Shown piece after piece: positions 40,949 through 50,057 of a stretch of 64,000 nucleotides of DNA. Origin of the DNA: Larkinella soli (lineage in GTDB: Bacteria > Bacteroidota > Bacteroidia > Cytophagales > Spirosomataceae). Position numbers and translations under genes: made by a program. The stretch covers positions 1 to 64,000 of the forward strand of contig NZ_QTJY01000005.1 of assembly GCF_003703975.1 (NCBI RefSeq). The letters are read 5' to 3'. A model generated the notes under the pieces. The model was given only the letters and a program-made list of their open reading frames with translations, did not search any database and had not been told where the DNA came from. The stretch's first letter is position 1. The number at the start of each line of letters is the position of its first letter.

Positions 40949-41449
40949 ATGGAATCAAATGTGTTTCATGATTCAAGACCGGCCGGCCTGATGGACCCCG
41001 ACCACGCCGACGACAAGTTTGGTCAGGATCAGGCTCAGACTCATATGGTGAAACTGGTGGACGGAAAGCTCGTGCCGACGGCGGATACCGAAAGCATCTC
41101 GCCCGACGACCTCACCAACCAGTATGCCAACGACGAAGAACAGGGCCTCAACGCCCCCAATCATAAAACCTACGACCGGGTTGATGTGGGCCGGAATGAC
41201 GACGATCAGGATCAGATTCAGGGCCAGGAGGGCACTCAGAATCCGACCGGCGAAATGATCCCGGCAACGCCGGACCCCAACAACCCGATCCCGGCGGCCC
41301 CGGAAACGCCAAGCCCGCCGGCACCCGTCCCGGCCGGCCCCGAAATTCCCGACCTCCCGGGCGAATCCCGCCCCGACCGTCCGGAAATAACCGAACCGTC
41401 GCAGCCGGGCCGTTCGCACGAGATCAATAACCAGGGCGGTTCCAACTAA
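40949..41449 (+). CDS. Acidic Pro-rich disordered protein
   Basis: 166-aa protein, strongly acidic, Pro/Gly/Asn-rich, with no hydrophobic core, signal peptide or cysteine. The C-terminal half is almost all Pro/Ala/Glu/Asp (PDPNNPIPAAPETPSPPAP, then PEIPDLPGESRPDRPEI). It is probably intrinsically disordered. It is followed after 8 bp by a second disordered protein, so they form an operon closed by a terminator. The function is unknown, and a desiccation or osmotic stress role is only a guess from composition. Confidence 0.7.
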   Translation: MESNVFHDSRPAGLMDPDHADDKFGQDQAQTHMVKLVDGKLVPTADTESISPDDLTNQYANDEEQGLNAPNHKTYDRVDVGRNDDDQDQIQGQEGTQNPTGEMIPATPDPNNPIPAAPETPSPPAPVPAGPEIPDLPGESRPDRPEITEPSQPGRSHEINNQGGSN

Positions 41450-41457
41450 GAAAGCGT

Positions 41458-41859
41458 ATGGAAACCGGTAAGGATGCATCGAAGGGACCCGGTATGCCGG
41501 GTTCCGACGTTCCCACCCAGGGCACGAATCCGGGTACGAAGGAACACGTTCCCGGACGGCCTTCGTCCCAGGCAGACCCCGGCCCCGACGAGGGCATGGA
41601 GGAAAAACCGGATACCGGCGATTCGGCGCGTCCCTATGACGTCAACGCCCGGGACGCCGACCCCTATCAGCCTGCCGAACGGCCCCAGGAGACGGCCCAG
41701 ATGATGGACCAGCCCCGCGAGGCCCTCGACGAAAGCGCCGTAAAAAAAGGCCCCATGGAAAACCATCAGACCGCCGAAGCGCCGTCGGACATGAAATCGA
41801 CGGACCAGCTCGATCGGAACTACAACGATCCCGAAGCCGCCCGACAGGACGTCATCTGA
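41458..41859 (+). CDS. Acidic Pro/Gly-rich disordered protein
   Basis: 133-aa hydrophilic protein, second of the disordered pair. It is rich in Pro, Asp, Glu, Gly and Gln (GMPGSDVPTQGTNPG, DSARPYDVNARDADPYQPAE), with no predicted strands, cysteines or export signal. Like its neighbour it has the composition of hydrophilins. No family is recognised. The pair may be co-translated because only 8 bp separate them, and an intrinsic terminator follows 26 bp after the stop. Confidence 0.7.
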   Translation: METGKDASKGPGMPGSDVPTQGTNPGTKEHVPGRPSSQADPGPDEGMEEKPDTGDSARPYDVNARDADPYQPAERPQETAQMMDQPREALDESAVKKGPMENHQTAEAPSDMKSTDQLDRNYNDPEAARQDVI

Positions 41860-41885
41860 CCGCGCAGCGGACAGGATATCCTACA

Positions 41886-41914
41886 GAGCCTCTCCATCCG
41901 GAGGGGCTTTTTTT
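41886..41914 (+). terminator. Intrinsic terminator of the disordered-protein operon
   Basis: Stem AGCCTCTC with GAGGGGCT (one G-T pair), loop CATCCG, then seven T. Confidence 0.8.
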
Positions 41915-42026
41915 ATGCCCGGAACCGGAAACGACGGGCCTGATTATCCGGCTAAAATAACCGCTTCAGAAACGGCATTTTCCGTTTCATCGGGTTGGAC
42001 GCTCCGCCGGAGGGGTTGGCGGGTTC

Positions 42027-42034
42027 TATCTTTG
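42027..42034 (+). promoter_or_regulatory. TAnnTTTG -7 box for the ZU5-like lipoprotein gene
   Basis: TATCTTTG, perfect match 23 nt upstream of the ATG at 42057. Confidence 0.5.
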
Positions 42035-42056
42035 GGGACGTAAACAACAAAAGACA

Positions 42057-43397
42057 ATGAATCCGTTACGGACCCTCTATTTCGGCTTTGCCCTCCTCGT
42101 TTCTCTGTCCTCCTGTAAACATGAGGTCGATCCGGTCAGCCCGGAACAGCCGAACGTTCCCTCCGAACAACCGCAGAAGCGGCCCGGAAAAGTGTATCCG
42201 GTCGGTAGCCCGCAGGGAGCCGCCGTCACCGCGACCATCGGCCCGGCCGGCGGGCAGCTGACCTCCGCCGACGACCGGCTGACGATCATCGTTCCGGCCG
42301 GCGCGGTGGATGCGGCCCAGACCTTCAGCATTCAGCCGATCGGCAGCACCGGCCCCCAGTCGCTGGGCAACGCCTTCCGGCTGTCGCCCCACGGCACGAC
42401 GTTTAAAAAGCCGGTAACCATTCGCTTCCGGTACAACCCGGCCATGCTGACCGGCTCGGTGGCCGAAGCGCTGGCCCCGGCCTACCAGAACGATAAAGGC
42501 GTCTGGACGCTGGCGGCCAAAGGAAAGGTAGACAAGGCGGCCCAGGCCGTCACGGTAGAAACGACGCACTTCAGTGACTGGGCGCTCCTGGAGCGGGCCA
42601 AATTGCTGCCGGAAATCGGTTTCGTGAAACCGGGAGAAGATATCGGCCTGGAGGTAATCGTTCTGAACGACGAAATCCTCGTGCCGATGGTAAAGGATAC
42701 GGAAATTCCTGAACCGTATGTTTCCCCCGCGGATCTGATCGACGCAAGTACCTGGAAGCTCGCCGGTTCCGGAAACCTGACACCCGACAATTGGAAAGCC
42801 CGGTATGTGGCTCCCAACGCATTGCCCGCCGTGAATCCGGTGGCGGTGAGTGTTAAACTGAAGGCTCCGACCTCCATCGACGGCCAGACTTTCGGGGAAC
42901 TGCAGCTGGTGTCGAACCTCTATATCGGCAGCGAGGGCCTCACCTTCCGGATAAACGGCGGCAAGTGGATCACCACCCTGGCGACAGGGCGGCTGCTGAC
43001 CCAGCAGGGCATCCGGTATCTCGACATGGCCGCGGGCGTTACGCAGGAAGGAAACAACTGGGGCGTCAACATCCAGACCTACCAGCCTCCGGTGGAAACG
43101 GATGAGAACCTGGCATTGACCTATACCAGCATGACGATGCCGTGGTCGCTCGAACCGACCAGTCCGCTCTTTCACCTTACGGATGAAAAAGGAAAAGTGT
43201 ATTACAAACACTTCTACGCCGTTCCGCCGGTTTTCATTCCCAGCCCCGGCGCCCTCACCTTCTATCGGTTCGGCAAGAAAGGCGACTACATCATCGGGAA
43301 GTTCGAGATGGAGAAGGCCGGGGTGTACAACGACACCCGGGGCTACCTCGGGACCGCCCGGATCGAAGGCTTCTTCCGCATGAAACGGGCGTTGTAA
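42057..43397 (+). CDS. Lipoprotein with ZU5-like domain
   Basis: 446-aa lipoprotein (lipobox LSSC, Cys at about 20). After a Pro/Glu linker, residues about 55-180 show the ZU5-like pattern GPAGGQLTSADDRLTIIVPAGAV, FRLSPHGTTFKKPVTIRFRYN and THFSDWALLE, a beta-sandwich found in surface and cytoskeletal-linker proteins. The remainder is a beta-rich domain of unknown type. It is probably surface-exposed or periplasmic. It stands alone, with a promoter box upstream and two terminator hairpins after it. Confidence 0.8.
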   Translation: MNPLRTLYFGFALLVSLSSCKHEVDPVSPEQPNVPSEQPQKRPGKVYPVGSPQGAAVTATIGPAGGQLTSADDRLTIIVPAGAVDAAQTFSIQPIGSTGPQSLGNAFRLSPHGTTFKKPVTIRFRYNPAMLTGSVAEALAPAYQNDKGVWTLAAKGKVDKAAQAVTVETTHFSDWALLERAKLLPEIGFVKPGEDIGLEVIVLNDEILVPMVKDTEIPEPYVSPADLIDASTWKLAGSGNLTPDNWKARYVAPNALPAVNPVAVSVKLKAPTSIDGQTFGELQLVSNLYIGSEGLTFRINGGKWITTLATGRLLTQQGIRYLDMAAGVTQEGNNWGVNIQTYQPPVETDENLALTYTSMTMPWSLEPTSPLFHLTDEKGKVYYKHFYAVPPVFIPSPGALTFYRFGKKGDYIIGKFEMEKAGVYNDTRGYLGTARIEGFFRMKRAL

Positions 43398-43403
43398 CCG
43401 ACT

Positions 43404-43436
43404 GCCCCGGCGGGTGGCTGAATACCCGCCGGGGTG
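43404..43436 (+). terminator. Terminator-like hairpin after the ZU5-like gene
   Basis: Perfect stem CCCCGGCGGGT with ACCCGCCGGGG around an 8-nt loop, followed by TGTTTG. Confidence 0.7.
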
Positions 43437-43512
43437 TTTGACAATAAAAATAAAAAGCCGGATTTCCGGCGGAAGACGGTCTCTTTTCCGTTTAGAAAGT
43501 AAAGGTTTTCCC

Positions 43513-43540
43513 GGCCCCAGTCGAACTGAGGGCCTTTTTT
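43513..43540 (+). terminator. Second terminator before the Gfo/Idh/MocA gene
   Basis: Imperfect GGCCC...AGT-CGA-ACT...GGGCC stem followed by six T, 63 bp upstream of the next start. Confidence 0.65.
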
Positions 43541-43602
43541 CATGGGAGCTTATTATAAAAAGTCGTAACTTACGGCTCCTTGTAACCTTACTTTCTCAAT
43601 TT

Positions 43603-45006
43603 ATGGAAAAACCTGAACAGGCTTCCTCCCGTCGTTCCTTCATTAAAAAACTGGGCCTGGCAGGCACGGCAGCGGCAACGGCCCCGGCGGCACTGGCCGG
43701 CACCGGCAGCGCCCCGGCTTATCTCAACCTGATCAAACGTCATAACAGCACGGCCGCCAACGACCGCATCCGGATCGCCCTCGTCGGCACCGGCGGCATG
43801 GGCATCGGCGATACCCAGACGGCCCTGATGGTCGAAGGCGTGGAGATGGTGGCCGCCTGCGACCTCTACGACGGCCGTCTGCGCCGGGCGAAGGAATTGT
43901 GGGGCGATGCCCTTTTCACCACCCGCGATTACCGCCAGATCATCGAGCGTCAGGACGTGGACGCCATCATCAACGGCACCACCGACCACTGGCATGAGAA
44001 AATCTCGACCGACGCCATGCGGAAAGGCAAGCACGTCTACTGTGAAAAGCCGATGGTGCAGAAGTTCGAGGACGGCCACACGATCATCAAAGTCCAGAAA
44101 GAAACCGGAAAGGTCTTCCAGGTGGGCAGCCAGTTTGCCAGTTCCATCATCATCAGCAAGGCCAAACAACTCCTGAAAGCCGGCGACATCGGCGAGCTGG
44201 TCTTCGCCGAAGCGCAGTATGACCGGCACAGTGCCATGGGCGCCTGGCAGTATTCGATTCCGCCGGATGCCTCTCCGCAGACCGTCGACTGGGACACCTA
44301 CCTCGGCACCGCCCCCAAACGGGCCTGGGACCCCCTGCGGTTCTTCCGCTGGCGCAATTACCAGGACTACGGCACGGGCGTGGCCGGTGACCTCTACGTA
44401 CACCTCCTGACGACGCTCCACACCATCACCGGTTCCAAAGGTCCCAACCGGATCTTCGCCAGCGGGGGTCTGCGGTACTGGAAAGACGGCCGCGACGTGC
44501 CGGACCTTCACCTCGCCATTTACGACTACCCCAAAACCGCCGAACATCCCGAGTTCAACCTCACCACCCGGGCCAACTTCGTCGACGGGGGCGGGGGCGG
44601 CTACCTCGTCCGGCTCGTCGGCACGGAAGGCGATCTGGCCATCGGCTGGGACAGCCTGACCGTCCGGCACCACAAACTGCCCAAGGCGCCGGGCCTGTCG
44701 ATCGACAACTTCCCGAAAGATCAGCAGGAAGCCTACCTGAATGAATACAAGAAGCTTTACCCGACCGTGTACGAGATGGAAGGGCCGCGCGAGATGGTCT
44801 ATAAAACGCCGAAGGAGTATAAGGGCGACCGTTATGAGCACTTCGTAAACTTCTTCGATTCCATCCGGAACAACAAGCCGTCCATTGAGGACGCCACCTT
44901 CGGGCTGCGGGCCTGCGGTCCGACCCAGTGCGGCAACATCAGCCTGTTCAAAAAGCAGATCGTCGGATGGGACCCGAATGCAATGAAAATTCAGAATACC
45001 GTATAA
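43603..45006 (+). CDS. Tat-exported Gfo/Idh/MocA family oxidoreductase
   Basis: 467-aa NAD(P)-dependent sugar dehydrogenase with a twin-arginine signal (SRRSFIKKLGLAG, residues 9-21). The Rossmann motif is VGTGGMGIGD, the cofactor/active-site motif is CEKPMVQKF (EKP), and HWHEKI lies before it. It is expected in the periplasm, like other Bacteroidota members that oxidise sugars at C3. It is followed after 10 bp by a DUF1080 gene, forming a likely dehydrogenase plus keto-glycoside-cleaving pair. The start is chosen for the Tat signal, and longer in-frame starts cross the upstream terminator. Confidence 0.92.
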   Translation: MEKPEQASSRRSFIKKLGLAGTAAATAPAALAGTGSAPAYLNLIKRHNSTAANDRIRIALVGTGGMGIGDTQTALMVEGVEMVAACDLYDGRLRRAKELWGDALFTTRDYRQIIERQDVDAIINGTTDHWHEKISTDAMRKGKHVYCEKPMVQKFEDGHTIIKVQKETGKVFQVGSQFASSIIISKAKQLLKAGDIGELVFAEAQYDRHSAMGAWQYSIPPDASPQTVDWDTYLGTAPKRAWDPLRFFRWRNYQDYGTGVAGDLYVHLLTTLHTITGSKGPNRIFASGGLRYWKDGRDVPDLHLAIYDYPKTAEHPEFNLTTRANFVDGGGGGYLVRLVGTEGDLAIGWDSLTVRHHKLPKAPGLSIDNFPKDQQEAYLNEYKKLYPTVYEMEGPREMVYKTPKEYKGDRYEHFVNFFDSIRNNKPSIEDATFGLRACGPTQCGNISLFKKQIVGWDPNAMKIQNTV

Positions 45007-45016
45007 CGACTAAACC

Positions 45017-45715
45017 ATGAAAAGAAGAACCCTTGCAATCGGCCTGCTGGCCGGTATCATTTCCCTGACGAGCTTTACCGGCCCCGAAAAAAAACCGGGG
45101 AAATGGGTGTCGCTCTTCGACGGCAAAGCCATTAAAGGCTGGCACAGCTACCAGAAAGACAAGGTGGTCGGCTGGAATATCGAAAACGGAACCCTGACGC
45201 CCGACGGAACCGGAGGGGACCTCGTGACGGATAAGGAATACGAGAACTTCGAACTGGAGTTCGAGTTCAAACTGCCCGCCAAAAGCAACAGCGGGGTGAT
45301 CTACAAGGTCATCGAAAGCCCGGACTACAAAACCACCTACATGTCGGGACCGGAATACCAGGTCATCGACGACAAGGGCTATCAGCTGGGCGACGGCGCC
45401 AAACTGAAGGGCAGCCAGATGACCGGCGCCAACTACGACATGCAGGCTCCCAGCGACCTGAACGTCGTGAAGCCCGCCGGTGAGTGGAATACCGGCCGGA
45501 TCATCGTGAACAACGACCACGTCGAGCATTACCTGAACGGGAAGAAAGTGGTGGAATACCACTACGGCAGCGACGCCTGGAAGCAGATGGTGTCCCAAAG
45601 CAAGTTCAAGGATTGGGCGTATGCCAAACCGCACGCCAAAGGTAAAATTGCGCTCCAGAACCACAGCCCTCAGGAAGTGGTCTGGTACCGAAACATCCGC
45701 ATCCGGGAGTTATAG
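45017..45715 (+). CDS. DUF1080 (3-keto-disaccharide hydrolase family) protein
   Basis: 232-aa exported protein with a signal segment (LAIGLLAGIISLTSFTG) and one DUF1080 domain covering nearly the rest: WVSLFDGKAIKGWHSY, the strand FELEFEFKLPAKSNSGVIYK, GPEYQVIDDKGY, and the terminal VWYRNIRIREL. It is co-transcribed with the Gfo/Idh/MocA gene. In related systems a dehydrogenase makes the 3-keto sugar and a DUF1080 protein breaks the glycosidic bond, so the same is inferred here. Confidence 0.92.
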   Translation: MKRRTLAIGLLAGIISLTSFTGPEKKPGKWVSLFDGKAIKGWHSYQKDKVVGWNIENGTLTPDGTGGDLVTDKEYENFELEFEFKLPAKSNSGVIYKVIESPDYKTTYMSGPEYQVIDDKGYQLGDGAKLKGSQMTGANYDMQAPSDLNVVKPAGEWNTGRIIVNNDHVEHYLNGKKVVEYHYGSDAWKQMVSQSKFKDWAYAKPHAKGKIALQNHSPQEVVWYRNIRIREL

Positions 45716-45740
45716 TTTACTGGTATTCAGTCGATTCGGT

Positions 45741-45768
45741 GGCCCGGATTGCCGGGCCACCCCTTTTT
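45741..45768 (+). terminator. Terminator after the Gfo/Idh/MocA-DUF1080 operon
   Basis: Stem GGCCCGG with CCGGGCC, loop ATTG, then ACCCCTTTTTCC. It lies directly in front of the next start codon. Confidence 0.65.
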
Positions 45769-45772
45769 CCGT

Positions 45773-48700
45773 ATGAGGCACGTTCTTTTCTGGCTCGCAG
45801 CGTTCGGTAGTTTGTGCATAGAAGCAGCCGCCCAGCCTCTTCCCTCCGCGCTTTTTAAGGAAATCAGAGCCCGCAGCATCGGCCCGGCCACGGCCGGGGG
45901 CCGGGTGACGTCCGTCGATGCCGTCCGCACCCAACCGGACGTCATCGTGGCCGGAACAGCTTCGGGCGGGGTCTGGAAGTCGGAGAACGGCGGGACTTCC
46001 TGGAAACCCCTGTTCGACGACCAGGCCACCCTGAACATCGGTGCCGTCGCCGTCCAGCCCAACAACCCCGCCGTCCTGTGGGTCGCCACGGGCGAAGCCC
46101 ATCCCGACCGCATCACCGGCTCCGGCAACGGCCTGTACAAATCGCTCGACGGGGGCCGGACCTGGAAACGAATCGGGCTTGAACGATCCTTTCACATCAG
46201 CCGCATCCTGATCGATCCCGGCCAGCCCAATACCGTTTACGCCGGGGTGCTGGGTTCCCCCTTTTTCGACCATCCCGAACGCGGCCTGTACCGCACGACC
46301 GACGGGGGACGAAGCTGGGAGCAGCTGCTTTTCACCAACCAGCAGTCGGGCGTGGCCGATGTGGTCATGGACCCGACCAACCCGCAGAAGCTGCTGGCGA
46401 CGCTCTGGCAGCACCACCGGACGCCCCGGGCACTCCAGTCGGGCGGCCCCGGTTCCGGGTTGTTCATCACTTACGACGGCGGGCGGACCTGGAGCCGGAA
46501 GGGCCGGGCCGACGGGCTTCCGGAAGGCAGCGGGCCGATGCGGCTGGCCATTTCGCGAAGCCGACCCGGCCGGGTGTTCGCCCAGGCTGAATCGACGCTG
46601 TACCGTTCCGAAGATGGGGGTGAAACCTGGATTTCGGTCAACAATACCCTGAATATCAACGACAAACCATTAACCGGCATCCGGCAGATCGAAGTCGATC
46701 CCGGCAATGAAAACCGGCTTTATCTGCTGGCCGACTTACCGGCGGTGTCGGAAGACGGCGGCAAAACCTTTCAGCTCCTGAGCGACCGGTTGCCCGCCGG
46801 CCAGCAAACCCTCTGGATTCATCCCGACCGGCCGGACCTGCTCATCGCCGGCAGCGAAGGCGGGATTGCCCTCAGCCGCGACCGGGGCCGCACCTGGAAC
46901 CAGCCAGAAACCCTGCCTGTCGGTACCTTCACCTCCGTCGTTTCCGATCATCAGATGCCCTATCGGATCTATGCCGGTACGGATCGGAACGGCACCTGGA
47001 CCGGACCCGCCTATCGATTTGGCCCGGACGGCCTGCGCAACCACGACTGGCAGATCCTGACCGACGGAACCACCCTCCAGCCCGACCCGCAGGCGCCCCG
47101 CTTTGTGTATGCAGCCTCGAAAACCGGCCGGCTGATGCGGTATGACCGGCAATCCGGGCAGACCATTTCCATCGACCCGCTGCTGACCGATTCGGCGGCC
47201 CTGCGGACTTCCGCGCCCGAAGCCGGGCTGGCCGTGGACCCATCCGCGCCCAACACGCTGTATTTCGGCCGCCGGGTTCTGTACCGATCATCCGACCGGG
47301 GCGACACCTGGCAACCCGTTTCGCCCGAACTGGCCGGTCCTTCGGCCGCCGTCACTACCGTGGCTCCGGGTCCCGGAGAACCGGGCATTCTCTGGACCGG
47401 CACGACGGAAGGAAGCGTTCATCTGACCCGCGACGGCGGAAAGACCTGGGTGAATCTGCGGAACCGCATTCAGGGCCTGCCGGCGGGTGTTCCCATCCGG
47501 CAGATTTCAACCTCACGACACCGGGCCGGAGAAGCGTTCCTTACGGCCGAAAATTTCCGGAACGGCGGGGATAGCCGCCCGTTCGTCTTCCGCACTACCG
47601 ACTATGGGCAGACCTGGATACGGCTCCTCGATGAACGGCGGGTGAGCGGCTATGCGCTCTGCTTTCTTCAGGACCCCGTGGAACCGCGCCTGCTGTTTGC
47701 CGGGACCGAAACCGGCCTCTGGATCAGCATCGACGACGGAAAAAGCTGGACCCGCTGGGTACACGGCCTGCCCTCCGTGGCGGTGACCGGGCTGGCCCTT
47801 CAGGAACGGGAAGCCGACCTGATCATCGCTACCAGCGGCCGGTCGGTGTATGTTCTCGACAACCTCCGGCCCCTGCGCCGGCTGGCGGCTTCCGGGCTTC
47901 GGCTGCTCGACCGCCCGCTGTTGGTTTTCGAGTCGCCGGAAGGGTGGTTCACGGCCGTCGGAAAACCGGCCGGAAGCCTGAGCCGGGCCGAAAACCATTA
48001 CTCGGGCCGGAACCGGCCCGAGGGGGTGACGCTCACCTTCTTTATCGCCCCCGGCAGCCGTCCGTCCCCGTCCGACGAAACCCCATCATCTTCCTCCGCT
48101 TCGCCGGCCAGCAGCAAGCTACGCCGGAGCATCATGCGGACGAAGGAATCCGGCGCTCCTCCGGCCCGGCCGGCGACCCCTCCGGCAACCGCCGTTTCCG
48201 CCCTTCCAAAATCGGAAACACCCGCATCGGTTTCCGGCTCCGCCGATTCGTTATTTGTGCGGATTTACGACGAAGGCAGCCGCCTTCTGCGGACACTCGG
48301 CCAGCCGGCGGATACCAGCGCCGGGATGCAGCAGATCACCTGGGACCTGCACGAACGGATGCCGGGGGCTTCGGTCGGTGCCGGGCCGGAGGCTCTGCCG
48401 GTGCTTCCCGGACGCTACAAACTGGTTTTCCATTACGGCAATCTCCGGGATTCGACCGAGGTGACCGTCAAACCCGACCCCGCCCTCGACTACCGTCCGG
48501 AAGCCGTCGCGGCCCGCCGGGCGCTGCTCGACCGGCTTTCGCGTTGTCAGGTCCGGCTGGCGGAAGCCGCGCACCGGATTCAGGAGGCTCTGGACGGGGC
48601 GGACCTGGTGCTGAAACAGACCCAAACCGGGCAGGGATCGGAGTTCGAAGCCCTCCGGTCCGAATCCCGCTCGATCCGGCAGCTTCTCCGGACGGAACAG

Positions 48701-48952
48701 AACCGGTGGGCGGACACCATTGCCGGACGGCAAAGCCTGCCGGAACAGATTCAGGAACTCCGGCTTTTCCTGATCGGACGGACGGACGTGCCCACCGCTG
48801 CCGAATCCCGGCTGGTGGGGGCGGTGGAAACGCGGCTTCAGAACGGGCTGGACGAAAACAACCGCTTTTTTCGGAGCCGATGGTCGGCCTACTGCGAGAG
48901 GGTGGCCGTCATGCCGTTGCAGCTTTTGAAGAGATATGAGGATATAAAGTGA
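45773..48952 (+). CDS. Large sortilin/BNR-repeat beta-propeller protein
   Basis: 1059-aa exported protein (signal ...AAAQ). Residues about 30-720 hold many BNR/Asp-box repeats of the form S.DGG.TW (SENGGTSWKPL, SLDGGRTWKRI, TTDGGRSWEQL, SEDGGETWIS, SIDDGKSWTRW), typical of VPS10/sortilin-like two-propeller proteins related to xyloglucan-degrading enzymes. A Ser/Pro/Ala-rich insert (about 765-820) and an immunoglobulin-like plus helical C-terminal part follow. The catalytic aspartates cannot be assigned by eye. Location is periplasmic or secreted. Confidence 0.85.
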   Translation: MRHVLFWLAAFGSLCIEAAAQPLPSALFKEIRARSIGPATAGGRVTSVDAVRTQPDVIVAGTASGGVWKSENGGTSWKPLFDDQATLNIGAVAVQPNNPAVLWVATGEAHPDRITGSGNGLYKSLDGGRTWKRIGLERSFHISRILIDPGQPNTVYAGVLGSPFFDHPERGLYRTTDGGRSWEQLLFTNQQSGVADVVMDPTNPQKLLATLWQHHRTPRALQSGGPGSGLFITYDGGRTWSRKGRADGLPEGSGPMRLAISRSRPGRVFAQAESTLYRSEDGGETWISVNNTLNINDKPLTGIRQIEVDPGNENRLYLLADLPAVSEDGGKTFQLLSDRLPAGQQTLWIHPDRPDLLIAGSEGGIALSRDRGRTWNQPETLPVGTFTSVVSDHQMPYRIYAGTDRNGTWTGPAYRFGPDGLRNHDWQILTDGTTLQPDPQAPRFVYAASKTGRLMRYDRQSGQTISIDPLLTDSAALRTSAPEAGLAVDPSAPNTLYFGRRVLYRSSDRGDTWQPVSPELAGPSAAVTTVAPGPGEPGILWTGTTEGSVHLTRDGGKTWVNLRNRIQGLPAGVPIRQISTSRHRAGEAFLTAENFRNGGDSRPFVFRTTDYGQTWIRLLDERRVSGYALCFLQDPVEPRLLFAGTETGLWISIDDGKSWTRWVHGLPSVAVTGLALQEREADLIIATSGRSVYVLDNLRPLRRLAASGLRLLDRPLLVFESPEGWFTAVGKPAGSLSRAENHYSGRNRPEGVTLTFFIAPGSRPSPSDETPSSSSASPASSKLRRSIMRTKESGAPPARPATPPATAVSALPKSETPASVSGSADSLFVRIYDEGSRLLRTLGQPADTSAGMQQITWDLHERMPGASVGAGPEALPVLPGRYKLVFHYGNLRDSTEVTVKPDPALDYRPEAVAARRALLDRLSRCQVRLAEAAHRIQEALDGADLVLKQTQTGQGSEFEALRSESRSIRQLLRTEQNRWADTIAGRQSLPEQIQELRLFLIGRTDVPTAAESRLVGAVETRLQNGLDENNRFFRSRWSAYCERVAVMPLQLLKRYEDIK

Positions 48953-48998
48953 AAAAGTGATATTTTTAGTACCTTTCGCACAAGAATCCTGAACCTCC

Positions 48999-50048
48999 AT
49001 GAAAAAGCCCCTGATTTTCCTGACCAGCCTGCTCCTGGCGTTTGTGCCCGCTCGCCGAGAACCCATCAGCAGGGAAATGGCCTCGGCCGTACAGGCCTTT
49101 CTGGGCACGCTCGACAACACCCAGCGTCAGCTGGCGGTCTACCCGTTCGAGAGCGAGGAACGGTTCAACTGGTATTACATCCCGAAAGAACGCAAGGGAC
49201 TGCCGCTCGGCAAGATGAAACCCGAGCAGCAGAAAGCCGCCCTGGCCCTCCTCAAAACCGCCCTGAGCGATCAGGGTTACACGAAAGCCACTTCCATCAT
49301 CGACCTCGAAAACGTGCTGCGGGTAGTGGAAAACCGGCCGCCGAACGACACCTACCGCAATCAGGATAACTATTACTTCACCTTCTTCGGCGAACCGACC
49401 GGAAAAGGGGCCGACAAGGACAAACCCTGGGGCTGGCGGGTCGACGGACACCACCTGTCGCTTCAATTCTCCTCCCTGAACGGCAAGATCATCGGCATGG
49501 CCCCGGCTTTTCTGGGCAGCAACCCGGGCATCGTCCGGATCGAGGTTCCGCAGAAGGGCAAACAGATTCTGAAAGACGAGGAACAACTGGCGCTGGCGCT
49601 GGTCAATTCGCTGAACAGCGACCAGCTGAAGAAGGCGCTGATTAGTGAAACCTGCCCGAACGACATCTTCACCACCAACAAACGGAAGGCGTCGCTGGAA
49701 AAAATGGAGGGGCTGCCGATGCCGGAGATGACCGAAAGTCAGCAGAAAACGTTCATGGCGCTGCTGGAAACCTATCTGAACAACTACCACGTCACGCTGA
49801 AGAACCAGCAGATGGACAAGCTCAGAAAAACCGGGCTGGAGAAGCTGGTCTTTGCCTGGGCGGGCGACCGGCAACCCGGCTTCGGACCCGGCAAGGGGCA
49901 ATACTACCGCATCCACGGCCCGACGATCCTGATCGAGTACGACAACGCGCAGAACAACGCCAACCACGTTCATTCCGTCGTGCGGGACCTGAACAGTGAT
50001 TTCGGCGAAGATGTGCTGGCGGAACATTACCAGCACGAACACAAATAG
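48999..50048 (+). CDS. DUF3500 family secreted protein
   Basis: 349-aa exported protein with a short signal (LIFLTSLLLAFVPA). It shows the DUF3500 landmarks: RFNWYYIPKERKGLPLGKM near residue 60, YYFTFFGEP, WGWRVDGHHLSLQF and the late GPTILIEYDNAQNNANHVHSV. The family is widespread beside sugar-utilisation genes, and its activity is unknown to me. The histidines in GHHLSL and NHVHSV are candidate ligands. It follows the propeller gene by 46 bp and ends 9 bp before the convergent arfB. Confidence 0.88.
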   Translation: MKKPLIFLTSLLLAFVPARREPISREMASAVQAFLGTLDNTQRQLAVYPFESEERFNWYYIPKERKGLPLGKMKPEQQKAALALLKTALSDQGYTKATSIIDLENVLRVVENRPPNDTYRNQDNYYFTFFGEPTGKGADKDKPWGWRVDGHHLSLQFSSLNGKIIGMAPAFLGSNPGIVRIEVPQKGKQILKDEEQLALALVNSLNSDQLKKALISETCPNDIFTTNKRKASLEKMEGLPMPEMTESQQKTFMALLETYLNNYHVTLKNQQMDKLRKTGLEKLVFAWAGDRQPGFGPGKGQYYRIHGPTILIEYDNAQNNANHVHSVVRDLNSDFGEDVLAEHYQHEHK

Positions 50049-50057
50049 CCGGTCGGC

